A stretch of DNA of 64,000 nt from Desulfolutivibrio sulfodismutans DSM 3696 (GCF_013376455.1 NZ_CP045504.1:4299001-4363000), one strand, 5' to 3'. Positions 38,564 through 47,643 are shown, numbered from the stretch's first letter. The notes: a model not told the origin generated them from the letters alone. Translations and numbers: made by a program.

Positions 38564-39370
38564 ATGAACAGACACCCCCTTGTGGCCGGGCAGTTTTATC
38601 CCGCCGGGCCGACGTTGGCCACGGACGTGGCGGCCTTTTTGGCGCTGGGCGGTGCGGCGCGCGAGGAGCCGACCATTCTGGCCATGGTTCCCCACGCGGG
38701 ATATGTCTATTCCGGGGCCGTGGCCGGGAAGACCCTGGGCCAGGCTAGGCTGGCGGACACGGTGATCCTTTTGGGACCCAACCATACCGGCCGGGGGAAG
38801 CGGCTGGCGGTGTGGCCTGACGGAAAATGGGAGATCCCCGGCGGCGGCCTGGATGTGGACGAGGATCTGGCCCAGGCGTTTGTAGCCGCCGATTCGCGTC
38901 TGACGGCGGACTATGCAGCGCATCTGGGGGAGCATTCCCTGGAGGTGGTCATTCCCTTTTTGATGGGCAAAAATCCGGCCACGCGCATCGTGCCCATGGT
39001 GGTGGCCGAATTCAATCCCACGGTTTTGGCCGACGTGGCCGTGAGCATGGCCGGAGTCATCAAGGCCCGGCCCGGGCCGGTGTCCCTCGTGGTCAGCTCG
39101 GACATGAGCCACTACGTGAGCCATGACACGGCCAAAAGCCAGGACGCCATGGCCCTGGCGGAGATCGCGGCGCTTCGGCCCATGGGGCTTTTTTCCGTGG
39201 TCAGGGACCGGGGCATCACTATGTGCGGGGTGTTGCCCATGACCCTGGGGCTTTTTTTGGCCCTGGAACTGGGGGCGCGCACGGCCGAGGTCACGGCCTA
39301 CGCCACCTCGGGGGAGACCTCCGGGGACATGCGGCATGTGGTGGGATATGCCGGAGTGCTGGCGTCGTAG
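38564..39370 (+). CDS. MEMO1 family protein (AmmeMemoRadiSam system protein B)
   Basis: 268 residues. Conserved metal or substrate residues are in VPHAGYVYSG (His44), GPNHTGRG, GEHSLEVVIPFL, SSDMSHYVSHDTAK and MCGVLP. The fold is related to aromatic ring-opening dioxygenases; human MEMO1 binds iron. In bacteria it is usually next to AMMECR1 and radical SAM genes, which are absent here. GGGAGG precedes the ATG. The substrate is not known. Confidence 0.88.
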   Translation: MNRHPLVAGQFYPAGPTLATDVAAFLALGGAAREEPTILAMVPHAGYVYSGAVAGKTLGQARLADTVILLGPNHTGRGKRLAVWPDGKWEIPGGGLDVDEDLAQAFVAADSRLTADYAAHLGEHSLEVVIPFLMGKNPATRIVPMVVAEFNPTVLADVAVSMAGVIKARPGPVSLVVSSDMSHYVSHDTAKSQDAMALAEIAALRPMGLFSVVRDRGITMCGVLPMTLGLFLALELGARTAEVTAYATSGETSGDMRHVVGYAGVLAS

Positions 39371-39467
39371 GGGCCTTTGCCCCTTTGCCTTTCCCGCCTG
39401 GCGGGACCAACCGGAACAAGGAGACGTGCCGTTTTTTTAGTCCAACGCCAACATGGAGGTGGTGCGT

Positions 39468-40109
39468 ATGAGAGCGAAACTGACGGGGTGTTCCCTGCTT
39501 GCGACGTTCGCCGTTGTGCTCGTGTATTGTGCGACGGCTTTTGCCCAGTTGGGCTTCATCCAGCAAGGCCTTGACGCCGTAACGGCGGGCAAGAAACCGG
39601 CAGCCGCGCCGGACGCTGCCTCTCCGGCCGCCTCCGGCGGCAAGGTGCTGACCCAGGACACCACCTACACCAACGCCGCCCGCAATCTGCAGTTCACCAT
39701 CCCGGCCGGGTGGGAGATCGTGGAGGGTAGCCCCGATTCCGAGAGCGTGGGCTTTCGGAACATGAAGACCACCATGGGCTTTTCGTTTCACGCCGAGCAG
39801 ATGGTGCCGAGCTTCCCCCGGGCCTCGGCCGTCACCGCCGGGCTCAAGCAGGACCAGGAGCGGGTGACCATCAAGAAGCTTTTAAGCGCCAAGCGCCGCG
39901 ATGACGGGGACGCCAAGAAGAAGTGCGGGGTCATCGGCTGGGAGATCGTGGAGGCCCCCCAGAAAAACGATTTTCAGCGCATCATCTGGCAATGCTATGA
40001 CGGTCAGAATTTTTACATGAATATCATGGCCTACAGCGAGAACAAGGATTTCGCGGCCTCCGAGGCCACCCTGCGCAAGATCATGGACTCCGTAAAGTTC
40101 TGCAAGTAA
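39468..40109 (+). CDS. Exported protein of unknown function
   Basis: 213 residues. Signal peptide ends at TAFAQ (about residue 26). A short Ala/Pro linker is followed by a compact domain (NLQFTIPAGWEIVEGSPDSESVGF ... MDSVKFCK) whose start resembles the PsbP/DUF1795-like domains that begin with a FTIPxGW motif. Two cysteines (KKKCGVIGW and IIWQCYDG) plus a terminal CK may form a disulfide. GGAGGTGG precedes the ATG. Confidence 0.7.
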   Translation: MRAKLTGCSLLATFAVVLVYCATAFAQLGFIQQGLDAVTAGKKPAAAPDAASPAASGGKVLTQDTTYTNAARNLQFTIPAGWEIVEGSPDSESVGFRNMKTTMGFSFHAEQMVPSFPRASAVTAGLKQDQERVTIKKLLSAKRRDDGDAKKKCGVIGWEIVEAPQKNDFQRIIWQCYDGQNFYMNIMAYSENKDFAASEATLRKIMDSVKFCK

Positions 40110-40184
40110 TATCCGCCTCGCGTTCGCGTCGTCAGATCCTGGCGGCGCGAACCCCTACATGCCGCAACGGAGAAACACCCGATC

Positions 40185-41096
40185 ATGAACCGTCCCTTTC
40201 GCGGTCCCTGCCGCGCCGTGGCTTCCCTGGCGGCGCTGGCCCTGTCGGCCGTCCTTTTGACTTCCTGCGTCATGGGCTATCCGCCCCCGCCCGCCCTGGT
40301 CCTGGCCGAACCCGCCGCCATCCCCGGGGCCGTGTCCACGGCCTGGTGGGATGTGGCCGCCCAGGGATATGCGGACGATGGCCAGGGGTTGGATTTTTCC
40401 CGGGCCGGGCTCAAGCCGGTGCTTATCGTTTTGCGCAACAAGACCCCCGGCTATCCCCTCGTCGATCCGGCCGAGGTCCGGGGGATGGCCCCGGGACGGG
40501 AATACGCCCCCTATCCGCCGTATCAGGCCGCCGACGTGGCCGAGGCCACCACGGCCTTTGACGAATCGGCCAAGGCCGCCCTTCGCGGCGGCGCGGCCGG
40601 GGCGATCATCGGGGCAGGCGTAGGCACCCTGATCGGCGCGGCCGCAGGCGGCGGCGACGCCCTGTGGCGGGGGGCGCTTATCGGCGGCGGCATCGGCGCG
40701 GTCACCGGCGCGGCGACCTCCATGCCCGAGGCCAGATATCAACTGCGCCGGGGCGTCCAGACGGAGCTTGAGACGTTGGCCCTGCGGCCGGTCCCTGCGC
40801 CCCCCTACGGCCTGACGGCCGGGTACGTCTATTTCCCGGCGAATGCGGGGATAGGCTGGGTGCGGGTCACGGTGCGCACCCAGAGCGCGACCTACAGCTA
40901 CGACGTGTCCATTGCCGCGCCAGCCCCGGCCATGGCCCCCCGGCCGACGGCGGCCCCGGTCCCCTATCCGGCCTCTCAGCCCGCGCCGTCGACGCCGTCG
41001 GCCTCGCCCTCTGCCCAACCCGCCTCGCCCGGCGGCGGATATTCCAACCCGGCCCCAGCCACGGGTTCCCCCGCCCCCCAAGGGGGCGGCAGCTAG
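40185..41096 (+). CDS. Lipoprotein with glycine-zipper membrane segment
   Basis: 303 residues. Lipobox VLLTSC with Cys28. In the middle (about 142-186) a glycine zipper (GGAAGAIIGAGVGTLIGAA and GALIGGGIGAVTGAAT) could insert in or oligomerise at the outer membrane, as in the SlyB/Rcp-like families. The C-terminal 80 residues are Pro/Ala/Ser-rich. It follows the exported protein at 39468 by 75 bases. Function unknown. Confidence 0.75.
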   Translation: MNRPFRGPCRAVASLAALALSAVLLTSCVMGYPPPPALVLAEPAAIPGAVSTAWWDVAAQGYADDGQGLDFSRAGLKPVLIVLRNKTPGYPLVDPAEVRGMAPGREYAPYPPYQAADVAEATTAFDESAKAALRGGAAGAIIGAGVGTLIGAAAGGGDALWRGALIGGGIGAVTGAATSMPEARYQLRRGVQTELETLALRPVPAPPYGLTAGYVYFPANAGIGWVRVTVRTQSATYSYDVSIAAPAPAMAPRPTAAPVPYPASQPAPSTPSASPSAQPASPGGGYSNPAPATGSPAPQGGGS

Positions 41097-41115
41097 CGGT
41101 GCGCCCCTGGCGTCC

Positions 41116-43161
41116 CTAGGCCGCCATCCGACCCGTTCCGCCAACGGTTTCGTCCGGGAAAAGCGGCAGGGTGAAAATGAAGCGCGATCCCCGGCCGGGT
41201 TCGGATTCCACCCGGACGGCCCCGCCCAGGCGTTCGGTCTCGGCCCGGACGGCCGCCAGCCCCACCCCCCGGCCGGAGAGCAGGCTGACCTCGTCGCGGG
41301 TGGAGAAATCGTCCCGGAAAAGCAGGTCGTAGACCGCCTCCGGCGCCATGCTCCCCGCCGCCTGGGGCGTCACCAGCCCCTTTTGCATGGCCTTGGCCAG
41401 CACACGGGCCACGTCGATGCCCCGGCCGTCATCGGACACCTCCAGGCGCACCATGTCTTCCCCGGCCCGGGCCACATGGCAGGCGATGGTCCCGGTCTCG
41501 GGCTTGCCCGTGGCCAGGCGCTCGTCCATGTCCTCCAGTCCGTGGTCGATCATGTTGCGGAACACATGCACCAGGGCCTTGACGAACGCCTCCCGGGGGA
41601 CGCGGTCCACGAACACGTCGTCGCCGGTGACGAGAAGCGGGGCCACGGCCTTTTCCAGACGCTCGGCCAGACCGGCCAGATAGTCGCCGTAGGGGGCCAG
41701 GATGTCCTTGACGTTGTGGCGGCGCAGCACCCGCAACTCGGCCAAAACGGCCTCCCGCGCGGCCCCGGACAGAAGCGAGCCCACCCGGCCCTCCAGGTCC
41801 AGCAGGGCGCGTTTGTCCACCCGCAGGCTCTCGCTGCCGCCAAAGAACGATTCCCCGAGGATGCCGGTCAGGATGGCCACGTCCCGCTCCAGGATCAGCT
41901 CGGCGTCCATGCCGGAAAGGACGTCCGCCAGCGCCTCCCGGGACGGCGGCGGCCCATTGGCCAGGACCGCCAGGGCGTTTTCAAGCTCGTGCAGGGCGGC
42001 GGCGGTGTTGTGCAGCCCCAGTTGGGCGAAATCGCCCTTGAAGGTGTGCACCTGACGGAAGATTTCGGCCAGGGCCGTGGCGGCGCAGTCGTCCGCCCCA
42101 AGAGCGGCGACATCCGGGCCAAGATTTCCGGCGAACTCCCGGAAGGCGGCCATGGCGGAGAGCACCTCGGACTGCCGGGACAGGGCCCGGACCACCATCT
42201 TCACGTTGTTTCGCTCCTCGGCCATCTCCCGTTCCAGGCGCTTTCTCTCGGTGACGTCGGTCAAAATGACCATCATCCGGATTTCGTCCTGGCGACGGAT
42301 GAGCTTGTACTGGGCGCGTACGGCCCGGTCGTGGATGATCAGCTCCCCGGGCAGAAGCGACAGGAAGACCTTTTGCTGCAGGGGCTTGGCCGCCAGGAAA
42401 ATGCCGCCCAGCACCTCGTCCACGGTGGCCTGGGTCTCGGAGGGCAGGTGCCGGGCCAGAAGCTCCGGGAAGCGGCGGCCGCCGATCTGCACCCGGAAAA
42501 GCTGGACGCACTCCAGGCTGTATTCCTCGGAGATGGCCAGGTCCGCGCCAAAGGACAGAAATCCCTGCCCGGCGTTGTCCAACAGGTTTTTCACGGCCTC
42601 GTTGCGGTCGCGCAGTTCGTTGTTTTTGACCTCGATCTGCTGGCGGTGGAGAATCTCCGCCTCATTGGCCAGGCGCAGGATCTCCTGCTGTTCGTTTAAC
42701 AATTCGATCTGCCGTCCCCGGCCGCGCGACAATTCCAGCATGAAGCGCTTGATGCTGACCACCCCCAGGTAGCTGTCCTCCTCGGTGACCAGCACCATGT
42801 CGTAGAGATGGTTGGGGTCGCGGTTCATGGCGATGACCGCGATGGAGGCCACGTCCACGGAGACCTCCACAATGAGCGGGGCCGGGTTCATGATCAGCCG
42901 GATGGGCCGGGTCATGAATAGGTCGCGGCCGTAGAGGGAGCCGAGCTTTTGGTAGAATTCGTTGCGCATGATGAGCCCGGCCGGGCGGTCGCCGTCGAGC
43001 ACGGCCACGCCGTCGGCGTCGGGATGTTCCTTGAAAAAGGCGTGGACCGTGCCGCCCAGGGCCGAGGCCGGGAAGGTCATGGCCTGTTCCACGAGGTTTT
43101 TGATGGACTGGTCTTCGCTGGACAGGTCGGCGGGGGTGAAGGCGGCCAGGGTGGCGCTCAT
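41116..43161 (-). CDS. CheA-like histidine kinase with CBS, PAS-like and Hpt domains
   Basis: 681 residues. The N-terminal 145 look like a CBS pair (GVAVLDGDRPAGLIMRNEFY and MVLVTEEDSYLGVVSIKRFM). A coiled coil (about 150-190) leads to a PAS-like domain ending LTDVTERKRLE, then an Hpt domain with phospho-accepting His372 (VHTFKGDFAQLGL) and a CheA-type ATPase (N-box Asn536, DDGRGID 577-583, GRGVGLAAV 630-638). No CheW-like P5 domain follows; the protein ends shortly after the ATPase. With the CheY-like and CheX-like genes upstream it forms a likely phosphorelay. Start at 43161 follows AAGAGGT. Confidence 0.88.
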   Translation of the reverse strand: MSATLAAFTPADLSSEDQSIKNLVEQAMTFPASALGGTVHAFFKEHPDADGVAVLDGDRPAGLIMRNEFYQKLGSLYGRDLFMTRPIRLIMNPAPLIVEVSVDVASIAVIAMNRDPNHLYDMVLVTEEDSYLGVVSIKRFMLELSRGRGRQIELLNEQQEILRLANEAEILHRQQIEVKNNELRDRNEAVKNLLDNAGQGFLSFGADLAISEEYSLECVQLFRVQIGGRRFPELLARHLPSETQATVDEVLGGIFLAAKPLQQKVFLSLLPGELIIHDRAVRAQYKLIRRQDEIRMMVILTDVTERKRLEREMAEERNNVKMVVRALSRQSEVLSAMAAFREFAGNLGPDVAALGADDCAATALAEIFRQVHTFKGDFAQLGLHNTAAALHELENALAVLANGPPPSREALADVLSGMDAELILERDVAILTGILGESFFGGSESLRVDKRALLDLEGRVGSLLSGAAREAVLAELRVLRRHNVKDILAPYGDYLAGLAERLEKAVAPLLVTGDDVFVDRVPREAFVKALVHVFRNMIDHGLEDMDERLATGKPETGTIACHVARAGEDMVRLEVSDDGRGIDVARVLAKAMQKGLVTPQAAGSMAPEAVYDLLFRDDFSTRDEVSLLSGRGVGLAAVRAETERLGGAVRVESEPGRGSRFIFTLPLFPDETVGGTGRMAA

Positions 43162-43188
43162 GGGATACCTCTTTGTTTTACCGCCGAC

Positions 43189-43340
43189 GTCAGGCGGCCA
43201 AGACCTCGGCCACGGCGTCCAGCACCTTGTCGGCCTCACGCCCATAATATATATTATTATATATTATTAACCCATATCCACGCCGCCTAGGTCAGGCGGC
43301 CAAGACCTCGGCCACGGCGTCCAGCACCTTGTCAGCCTCA
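43189..43340 (-). repeat. 50-bp direct repeat: duplicated end of the cheY-like gene
   Basis: Bases 43189-43238 repeat 43291-43340 with one mismatch (49 of 50), offset 102. The second copy is the true 3' end of the receiver gene (last 15 codons and stop); the first is an orphan copy lying just before the kinase ribosome-binding site. Between them are 52 unrelated bases with an AT-rich palindrome. Confidence 0.9.
43244..43267. repeat. Perfect AT-only palindrome
   Basis: ATAATATATA-TTAT-TATATATTAT, a perfect 10-bp stem of A and T only, in a region of about 65 percent GC. It sits between the two copies of the cheY tail. Confidence 0.9.
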
Positions 43341-43654
43341 AACGGCTTGGTCAGGTAATGGCGGGCGCCGTTTTGCAGGGCCTCCAATATCTTGGCCCCC
43401 TGCCCCAGGGCGCTGATCATCACCACCCTGGCCTCTTCGTCTGCGGCCACGATGCTTTTTAAGCCCTCAATGCCGCTGACCCGGGGCATGGTGATGTCCA
43501 TGGTCACCAGATCGGGCTTGAGGGATTTGTATTTTTCCAGGGCGTCCTGGCCGTCACCGGCCTCGCCGACGATCTCGTGGCCGGCGTGTTCCAGGATTTC
43601 CTTAAGGCTTTTGCGAGAGAGGGCGGAATCATCCACCACGAGGATGCGGGCCAT
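43292..43654 (-). CDS. CheY-like response regulator receiver
   Basis: 120 residues, a single receiver domain. Acidic pocket Asp8/Asp9, phospho-acceptor Asp53 (VTMDITMP), Ser81 (ISAL) and Lys103 (LTKPF) are all in place. It has no output domain, so it should act by protein contact, possibly at a motor switch such as FliM or as a relay partner of the kinase 130 bases downstream. Its last 15 codons are duplicated downstream (43189-43238). AAGGAGCACTT lies upstream. Confidence 0.93.
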   Translation of the reverse strand: MARILVVDDSALSRKSLKEILEHAGHEIVGEAGDGQDALEKYKSLKPDLVTMDITMPRVSGIEGLKSIVAADEEARVVMISALGQGAKILEALQNGARHYLTKPFEADKVLDAVAEVLAA

Positions 43655-43678
43655 GGCAAGTGCTCCTTTGCGCTGCGG

Positions 43679-44575
43679 CTAATTGAATATCGGCGACCCA
43701 AGGCCGATGAAAAAGGTGAATTCCCCGAACGGCAGGGAAAACGGGATGGCGTAGGCCACGCCCACGGCCCGGATGATGCCGTCGCTTTGGCATTCCGGGG
43801 GCAGAAGCTCCAGTTCCACCCAGTCGTTGGACAGCTTGGAGAGGAAAAGCCCGTTTTGCACGTTCATGAATTCCCCCAGGGCGTCCCGGGCCAGGTCGTC
43901 GAAGCCGTCCATGGGCATCTTGGCGTACCGCGCCGCGAATTCGGCCATGGCCGGGCCTGAGCCGGAAAATCCGGTGAAAATCTTGAAGCGGCCGTCCATT
44001 TCCTGATGCACCAGATGCCCAAAGGGGGTGGCGACCACCTTTTCGGCCCGGCGGATGACGATGCCGGGTTCGATGAAGCGCACCAGATTGCGGGTGAACA
44101 GGGCGAAATAGTCGGCATAGACCTCGGGGTCGCCAAGCTCGGGCATCCGGGCCAGGGAGGCGGCCACGGCGTCCATGTCGTTTTCCTTGAGGGCCTCGTA
44201 TTCGGCGTCGGAAAAGCCCGAGTCGCGGCGATAGGCGGCCAGCACCCGTTCGATGTCCTCGAAGCTCATGATGCCCTTGTCGGCCAGGGCCTGACTGACC
44301 AGCAGGTGGCGCTTGCTCTGGCGGGACAAAAGGTCCGTGAGCTGGTCCTCGGTGAGGTAGCCCTTGCCGATGGCGATTTCGCCGAAACGCATGTCGAAGG
44401 TGGTCTGGAGGCGGTGGGCGGTCTCCACCTGCTCGGCGGTCATGTAGCCCGCGTCGATGGCCAGGATGCCGATTTTGACCCGCACGGAATCCTGCAGGGC
44501 CAGCACCTCGCGCAGTTGGTCAGCGGTGATGTGTTTGTTCTCGAGAAGGTAATGACCGAAGAAGTGGCTGAACAT
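43679..44575 (-). CDS. Protein with C-terminal CheX-like phosphatase domain
   Basis: 298 residues. The first half contains two repeats that resemble type II secretion ATPase N-terminal segments (ITADQLREVLALQDSVRVKIGILAIDAGYM and MRFGEIAIGKGYLTEDQLTDLL). The second half (about 150-298) has DALGEFMNVQNGLFLSKLSND, like the E-x2-N motif of CheX/CheC phosphatases. It lies 24 bases before the CheY-like gene and probably removes its phosphate. AAGGAGAG lies upstream of the chosen ATG. Confidence 0.75.
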   Translation of the reverse strand: MFSHFFGHYLLENKHITADQLREVLALQDSVRVKIGILAIDAGYMTAEQVETAHRLQTTFDMRFGEIAIGKGYLTEDQLTDLLSRQSKRHLLVSQALADKGIMSFEDIERVLAAYRRDSGFSDAEYEALKENDMDAVAASLARMPELGDPEVYADYFALFTRNLVRFIEPGIVIRRAEKVVATPFGHLVHQEMDGRFKIFTGFSGSGPAMAEFAARYAKMPMDGFDDLARDALGEFMNVQNGLFLSKLSNDWVELELLPPECQSDGIIRAVGVAYAIPFSLPFGEFTFFIGLGSPIFN

Positions 44576-44701
44576 CAGGGGTGCTCTCCTTGTGAATCGG
44601 CCGTGCGGCGGGCCGTTGCTCACAGGGAAGCTACGCGCGGCGTGTGATGGTTCCTTCAACTTCACGTGGCGATTTCATGAAGCCGCGCCTCGGTTCGCCA
44701 T

Positions 44702-44736
44702 AAAAAACGGGGAGCCTCCCATGGGAGGCCCCCCGT
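44702..44736 (-). terminator. Terminator of the rimP-to-pnp operon
   Basis: On the minus strand ACGGGGGGCCTCCC pairs with GGGAGGCTCCCCGT and is followed by six T, about 85 bases past the pnp stop. Confidence 0.85.
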
Positions 44737-44820
44737 CGCATATTCTTCCCCCGGTACGGGATTCCAAAGGGGCCGTGCCCCTTTGGCTGCCGGAGGCCTT
44801 TCTTACATCAATTCCCGTGC

Positions 44821-47055
44821 CTAGCGCCGGTCCCGGCGATCCCCGCCGCGTCCGCCGAAGCGGTCGCCGCCGCGTCCGCCGCGATCCCCGCCCGGGCGGC
44901 GTGCGCCGCCGGTCTTGGGATAGTCGGCGGGGTCGTAGGGGCGGCCCTGTTCCTCGAAGAGCACGGCCTTGCGCGACAGGCGCACCCGGCCGTTGGACTC
45001 CACATCCAGAACCTTGACCTCCATGGGCTGTCCGAGCTTGACCACGTCGGCCACGTTTTCCACGCGTTCGGTGTCAAGCTGCGAGACATGCACCAGTCCG
45101 TCCAGGCCGGGCAGGATCTCCACCACCACGCCGCAGTCCAGAACCTTGGTCACCGTGCCCTGGTAGTTCCGGCCCACGTCGGCCTTCTGATCGAAGTACA
45201 TCACGCGCTCTTTGGCCTTTTCCAGGGCCTCGAGGGTGGGGGCGAAGATGCTGACCTTGCCCGAATCCTCGATGTCGATGGAAGCGCCGGTCTCGGCGGT
45301 GATGGCCTTGATCATCTTTCCCCCCGGGCCGATGATCTCCCGGATCTTTTCCGGGTTGACCATGACCACGGCCAGTTGCGGGGCGTTGGGCGACAGCTCG
45401 GGCCTGGGGGCGGCCAGAACCTCGTTCATCTTGCCCAGGATGTGCTGGCGGGCGTCGCGGGCCTGGTAGAGGGCCTTGCGCATGACCGCCTGGGGGATGC
45501 CGGTGATCTTGATGTCCATCTGGATGCCGGTCACCGCGTCGTGGGTGCCCGCCACCTTGAAGTCCATGTCGCCCATGGCGTCCTCGTCGCCGAGGATGTC
45601 CGTGAGCACGTGGAACTCGTCGCCTTCCTTGATCAGCCCCATGGCGATGCCGGCCACGGGCTGGGTGATGGGCACGCCCGCGTCCATGAGCGCAAGGCTG
45701 GCGCCGCACACCGAAGCCATGGACGAGGAGCCGTTGGACTCCATGACCTGGGAGACCACCCGGATGGTGAAGGGGAAGTCCTCGGAGGAGGGCAACACCT
45801 GCTGGATGGAGCGTTCGGCCAGGGCGCCGTGGCCGATCTCGCGCCGGGACGGGCCGCGCAGCATCTTGACCTCGCCCACGCAGTAGGGCGGGAAGTTGTA
45901 GTGCAGCATGAAACGCTTGGAGGAGTCGCCGGTGAGCGTTTCGATTTTCTGCTCGTCGCCGGTGCTGCCAAGCGTGGCCACGCACAGGGCCTTGGTCTCG
46001 CCCCGGGTGAACAGGCAGGAGCCGTGGGTGCGCGGCAGCACCCCGACCTCGGTGGCGATGGGCCGCACGGTGGTCAGGTCGCGGTTGTCGATGCGTGTTC
46101 CCGTGGACCGGATGCGCTCGCGCATGATGGATTTCTCCATCTTCTCCATGAGCTCCTTGGCCTGTCCCTTGAATTCGGGATGCTCGGGATACGCGGCGGC
46201 GATGGCCTCCAGGACCGCCGTCTTGACCTTCTTGCGGGCCTCGCGGCGTTCCATCTTGTCGGTGATGGAGAGGGCGGCGGTCATGTCGGCCGTGGCCAGT
46301 TCCGTGACCTTGGCGTCGATTTCCGGGTTGATCTGGGGCGGCGTGAATTCGATCTTGGGCACGCCCACCTTGTTCCGCAGTTCCTCCTGGAGGTCGAGCA
46401 GGGGGATGATCTGCTTATGCCCCCATTCCAGGGCGTCGGCGATCAGATCCTCGGTCACGAACCTGCCGCCGCCTTCGACCATGACCACGGCGTCGCGGCT
46501 GGCCGCGAAAACCATGTTCAGGGTGCTCGGGCCGTTTAAGGCCGCATAGGAGGGGTTTAAGACGAACTGGCCGTCCACGTAGCCCACCCGGGCCCCGGCG
46601 ATGGGTCCCAGGAAGGGGATCTTGGAGATGTGCAGGGCCGTGGAGGCGCCGGTCAGGGCCAGGATGTCCGGATCGGTGAAGGGATCGGCGGACAGGACCG
46701 TGGCGATGATCTGGACCTCGTCGCGGAAGCCCTTGGGGAAAAGCGGACGGCAGGGGCGGTCGATGGAACGGCAGACCAGCACCTCGCGCTCGGACGGGCG
46801 GCCGATCTCACGGCGGAAATAGCCGCCGGGGATGCGCCCGGAGGCGTAGGACATTTCCTGGTAATCCACGACCAGGGGAAAAAATCCCTTGTCCATTTCC
46901 AGGGTCTGGGTGCAGGCCGTGACCAGCACCACGTTGTCGCCGCTTTGAATCCAGATGGCGCCGTCGGCCTGGTTGGCCAGCCGTCCGGTTTCAATGATGA
47001 AGGTGTTGTCGCCGATCGTGGTTTGCAGGCGGGTAGCCGGAGTTCCAAATGCCAT
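44821..47055 (-). CDS. pnp: Polyribonucleotide nucleotidyltransferase
   Basis: 744 residues. Two RNase PH domains (first about 1-210, second about 310-540 with the SNGSSSMASVCGASLALMDAGVP active region), then KH (IREIIGPGGKMIKAITAETG) and S1 (GRNYQGTVTKVLDCGVVVEILPGLDGLVHVSQL) domains and an Arg/Gly-rich tail (GGDRGGRGGDRFGGRGGDRR). It degrades RNA from the 3' end. Start at 47055 fits the family (MAFGTPATRLQTTIG) with GAGGA upstream; the ATG 72 bases earlier is unlikely. Downstream of rpsO, the classic arrangement. Confidence 0.97.
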   Translation of the reverse strand: MAFGTPATRLQTTIGDNTFIIETGRLANQADGAIWIQSGDNVVLVTACTQTLEMDKGFFPLVVDYQEMSYASGRIPGGYFRREIGRPSEREVLVCRSIDRPCRPLFPKGFRDEVQIIATVLSADPFTDPDILALTGASTALHISKIPFLGPIAGARVGYVDGQFVLNPSYAALNGPSTLNMVFAASRDAVVMVEGGGRFVTEDLIADALEWGHKQIIPLLDLQEELRNKVGVPKIEFTPPQINPEIDAKVTELATADMTAALSITDKMERREARKKVKTAVLEAIAAAYPEHPEFKGQAKELMEKMEKSIMRERIRSTGTRIDNRDLTTVRPIATEVGVLPRTHGSCLFTRGETKALCVATLGSTGDEQKIETLTGDSSKRFMLHYNFPPYCVGEVKMLRGPSRREIGHGALAERSIQQVLPSSEDFPFTIRVVSQVMESNGSSSMASVCGASLALMDAGVPITQPVAGIAMGLIKEGDEFHVLTDILGDEDAMGDMDFKVAGTHDAVTGIQMDIKITGIPQAVMRKALYQARDARQHILGKMNEVLAAPRPELSPNAPQLAVVMVNPEKIREIIGPGGKMIKAITAETGASIDIEDSGKVSIFAPTLEALEKAKERVMYFDQKADVGRNYQGTVTKVLDCGVVVEILPGLDGLVHVSQLDTERVENVADVVKLGQPMEVKVLDVESNGRVRLSRKAVLFEEQGRPYDPADYPKTGGARRPGGDRGGRGGDRFGGRGGDRRDRR

Positions 47056-47143
47056 AGGGTGTGTTCCTCGTTTTCGGGTCGGGGCGATTCCCGATGCAAA
47101 ACCCGATGTTGGGGTGTGCCCCCCCAAAAAACTCCGTCAGGCG

Positions 47144-47180
47144 CGGCGGCCATCGGGACCGGATGGCGGTCCCGCCGCCC
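47144..47180 (-). promoter_or_regulatory. Candidate pnp leader hairpin
   Basis: Between rpsO and pnp the transcript can form GGCGG...CGGGACC paired with GGTCCCGCCGCC, with several internal mismatches. In E. coli a hairpin here is cut by RNase III and lets PNPase repress itself. Position and shape agree; function is inferred. The remaining bases of 47056-47268 show no gene. Confidence 0.4.
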
Positions 47181-47268
47181 GGCGCGCATGGTGAATTTTC
47201 GGGGAGGCGGGGGCCGCCCCGCGCGAGGCCGTTTTTCGGCAACGCGCAAAGATGGCCCCCGGCCGGTG

Positions 47269-47538
47269 CTACTTGCGCAGCCCAAGTCTCGCGATGAGAT
47301 CGCGATAGCGTTGGATGTCCTTGCTTTTCAAGTACTTGAGAAGCTTGCGACGCTGCCCGACAAGTTTCAGAAGGCCCGTGCGGGAATGGAAATCCTTGGC
47401 ATGGACCTTGAAATGGTCTGTCAGATAGTTGATGCGCGTGGTGAGAAGCGCCACCTGCACCTCAGGGGAGCCGGTGTCGCCCTCATGCTTCTTGTACTCA
47501 TCAATGACCTTGGATTTTTCCTCGACGGTCATGACCAC
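47269..47538 (-). CDS. rpsO: 30S ribosomal protein S15
   Basis: 89 residues, the same length as E. coli S15. Core motifs [27 protein letters not shown] and [24 protein letters not shown] are intact. It binds 16S rRNA early in 30S assembly. The start is placed at a GTG (47538), eight bases after GGAGG, rather than the ATG two codons later which would be 14 bases away. Confidence 0.97.
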   Translation of the reverse strand: MVMTVEEKSKVIDEYKKHEGDTGSPEVQVALLTTRINYLTDHFKVHAKDFHSRTGLLKLVGQRRKLLKYLKSKDIQRYRDLIARLGLRK

Positions 47539-47643
47539 AGCGATATCCTCCGTTTGTCGTGTTTTTCGCCTCGCGCGACCCGTCCGTTTCACGCCGGACG
47601 GATGCCCGGGAAAAAGCGGAAGCAGGAAGGCCGGACGTTTGCG

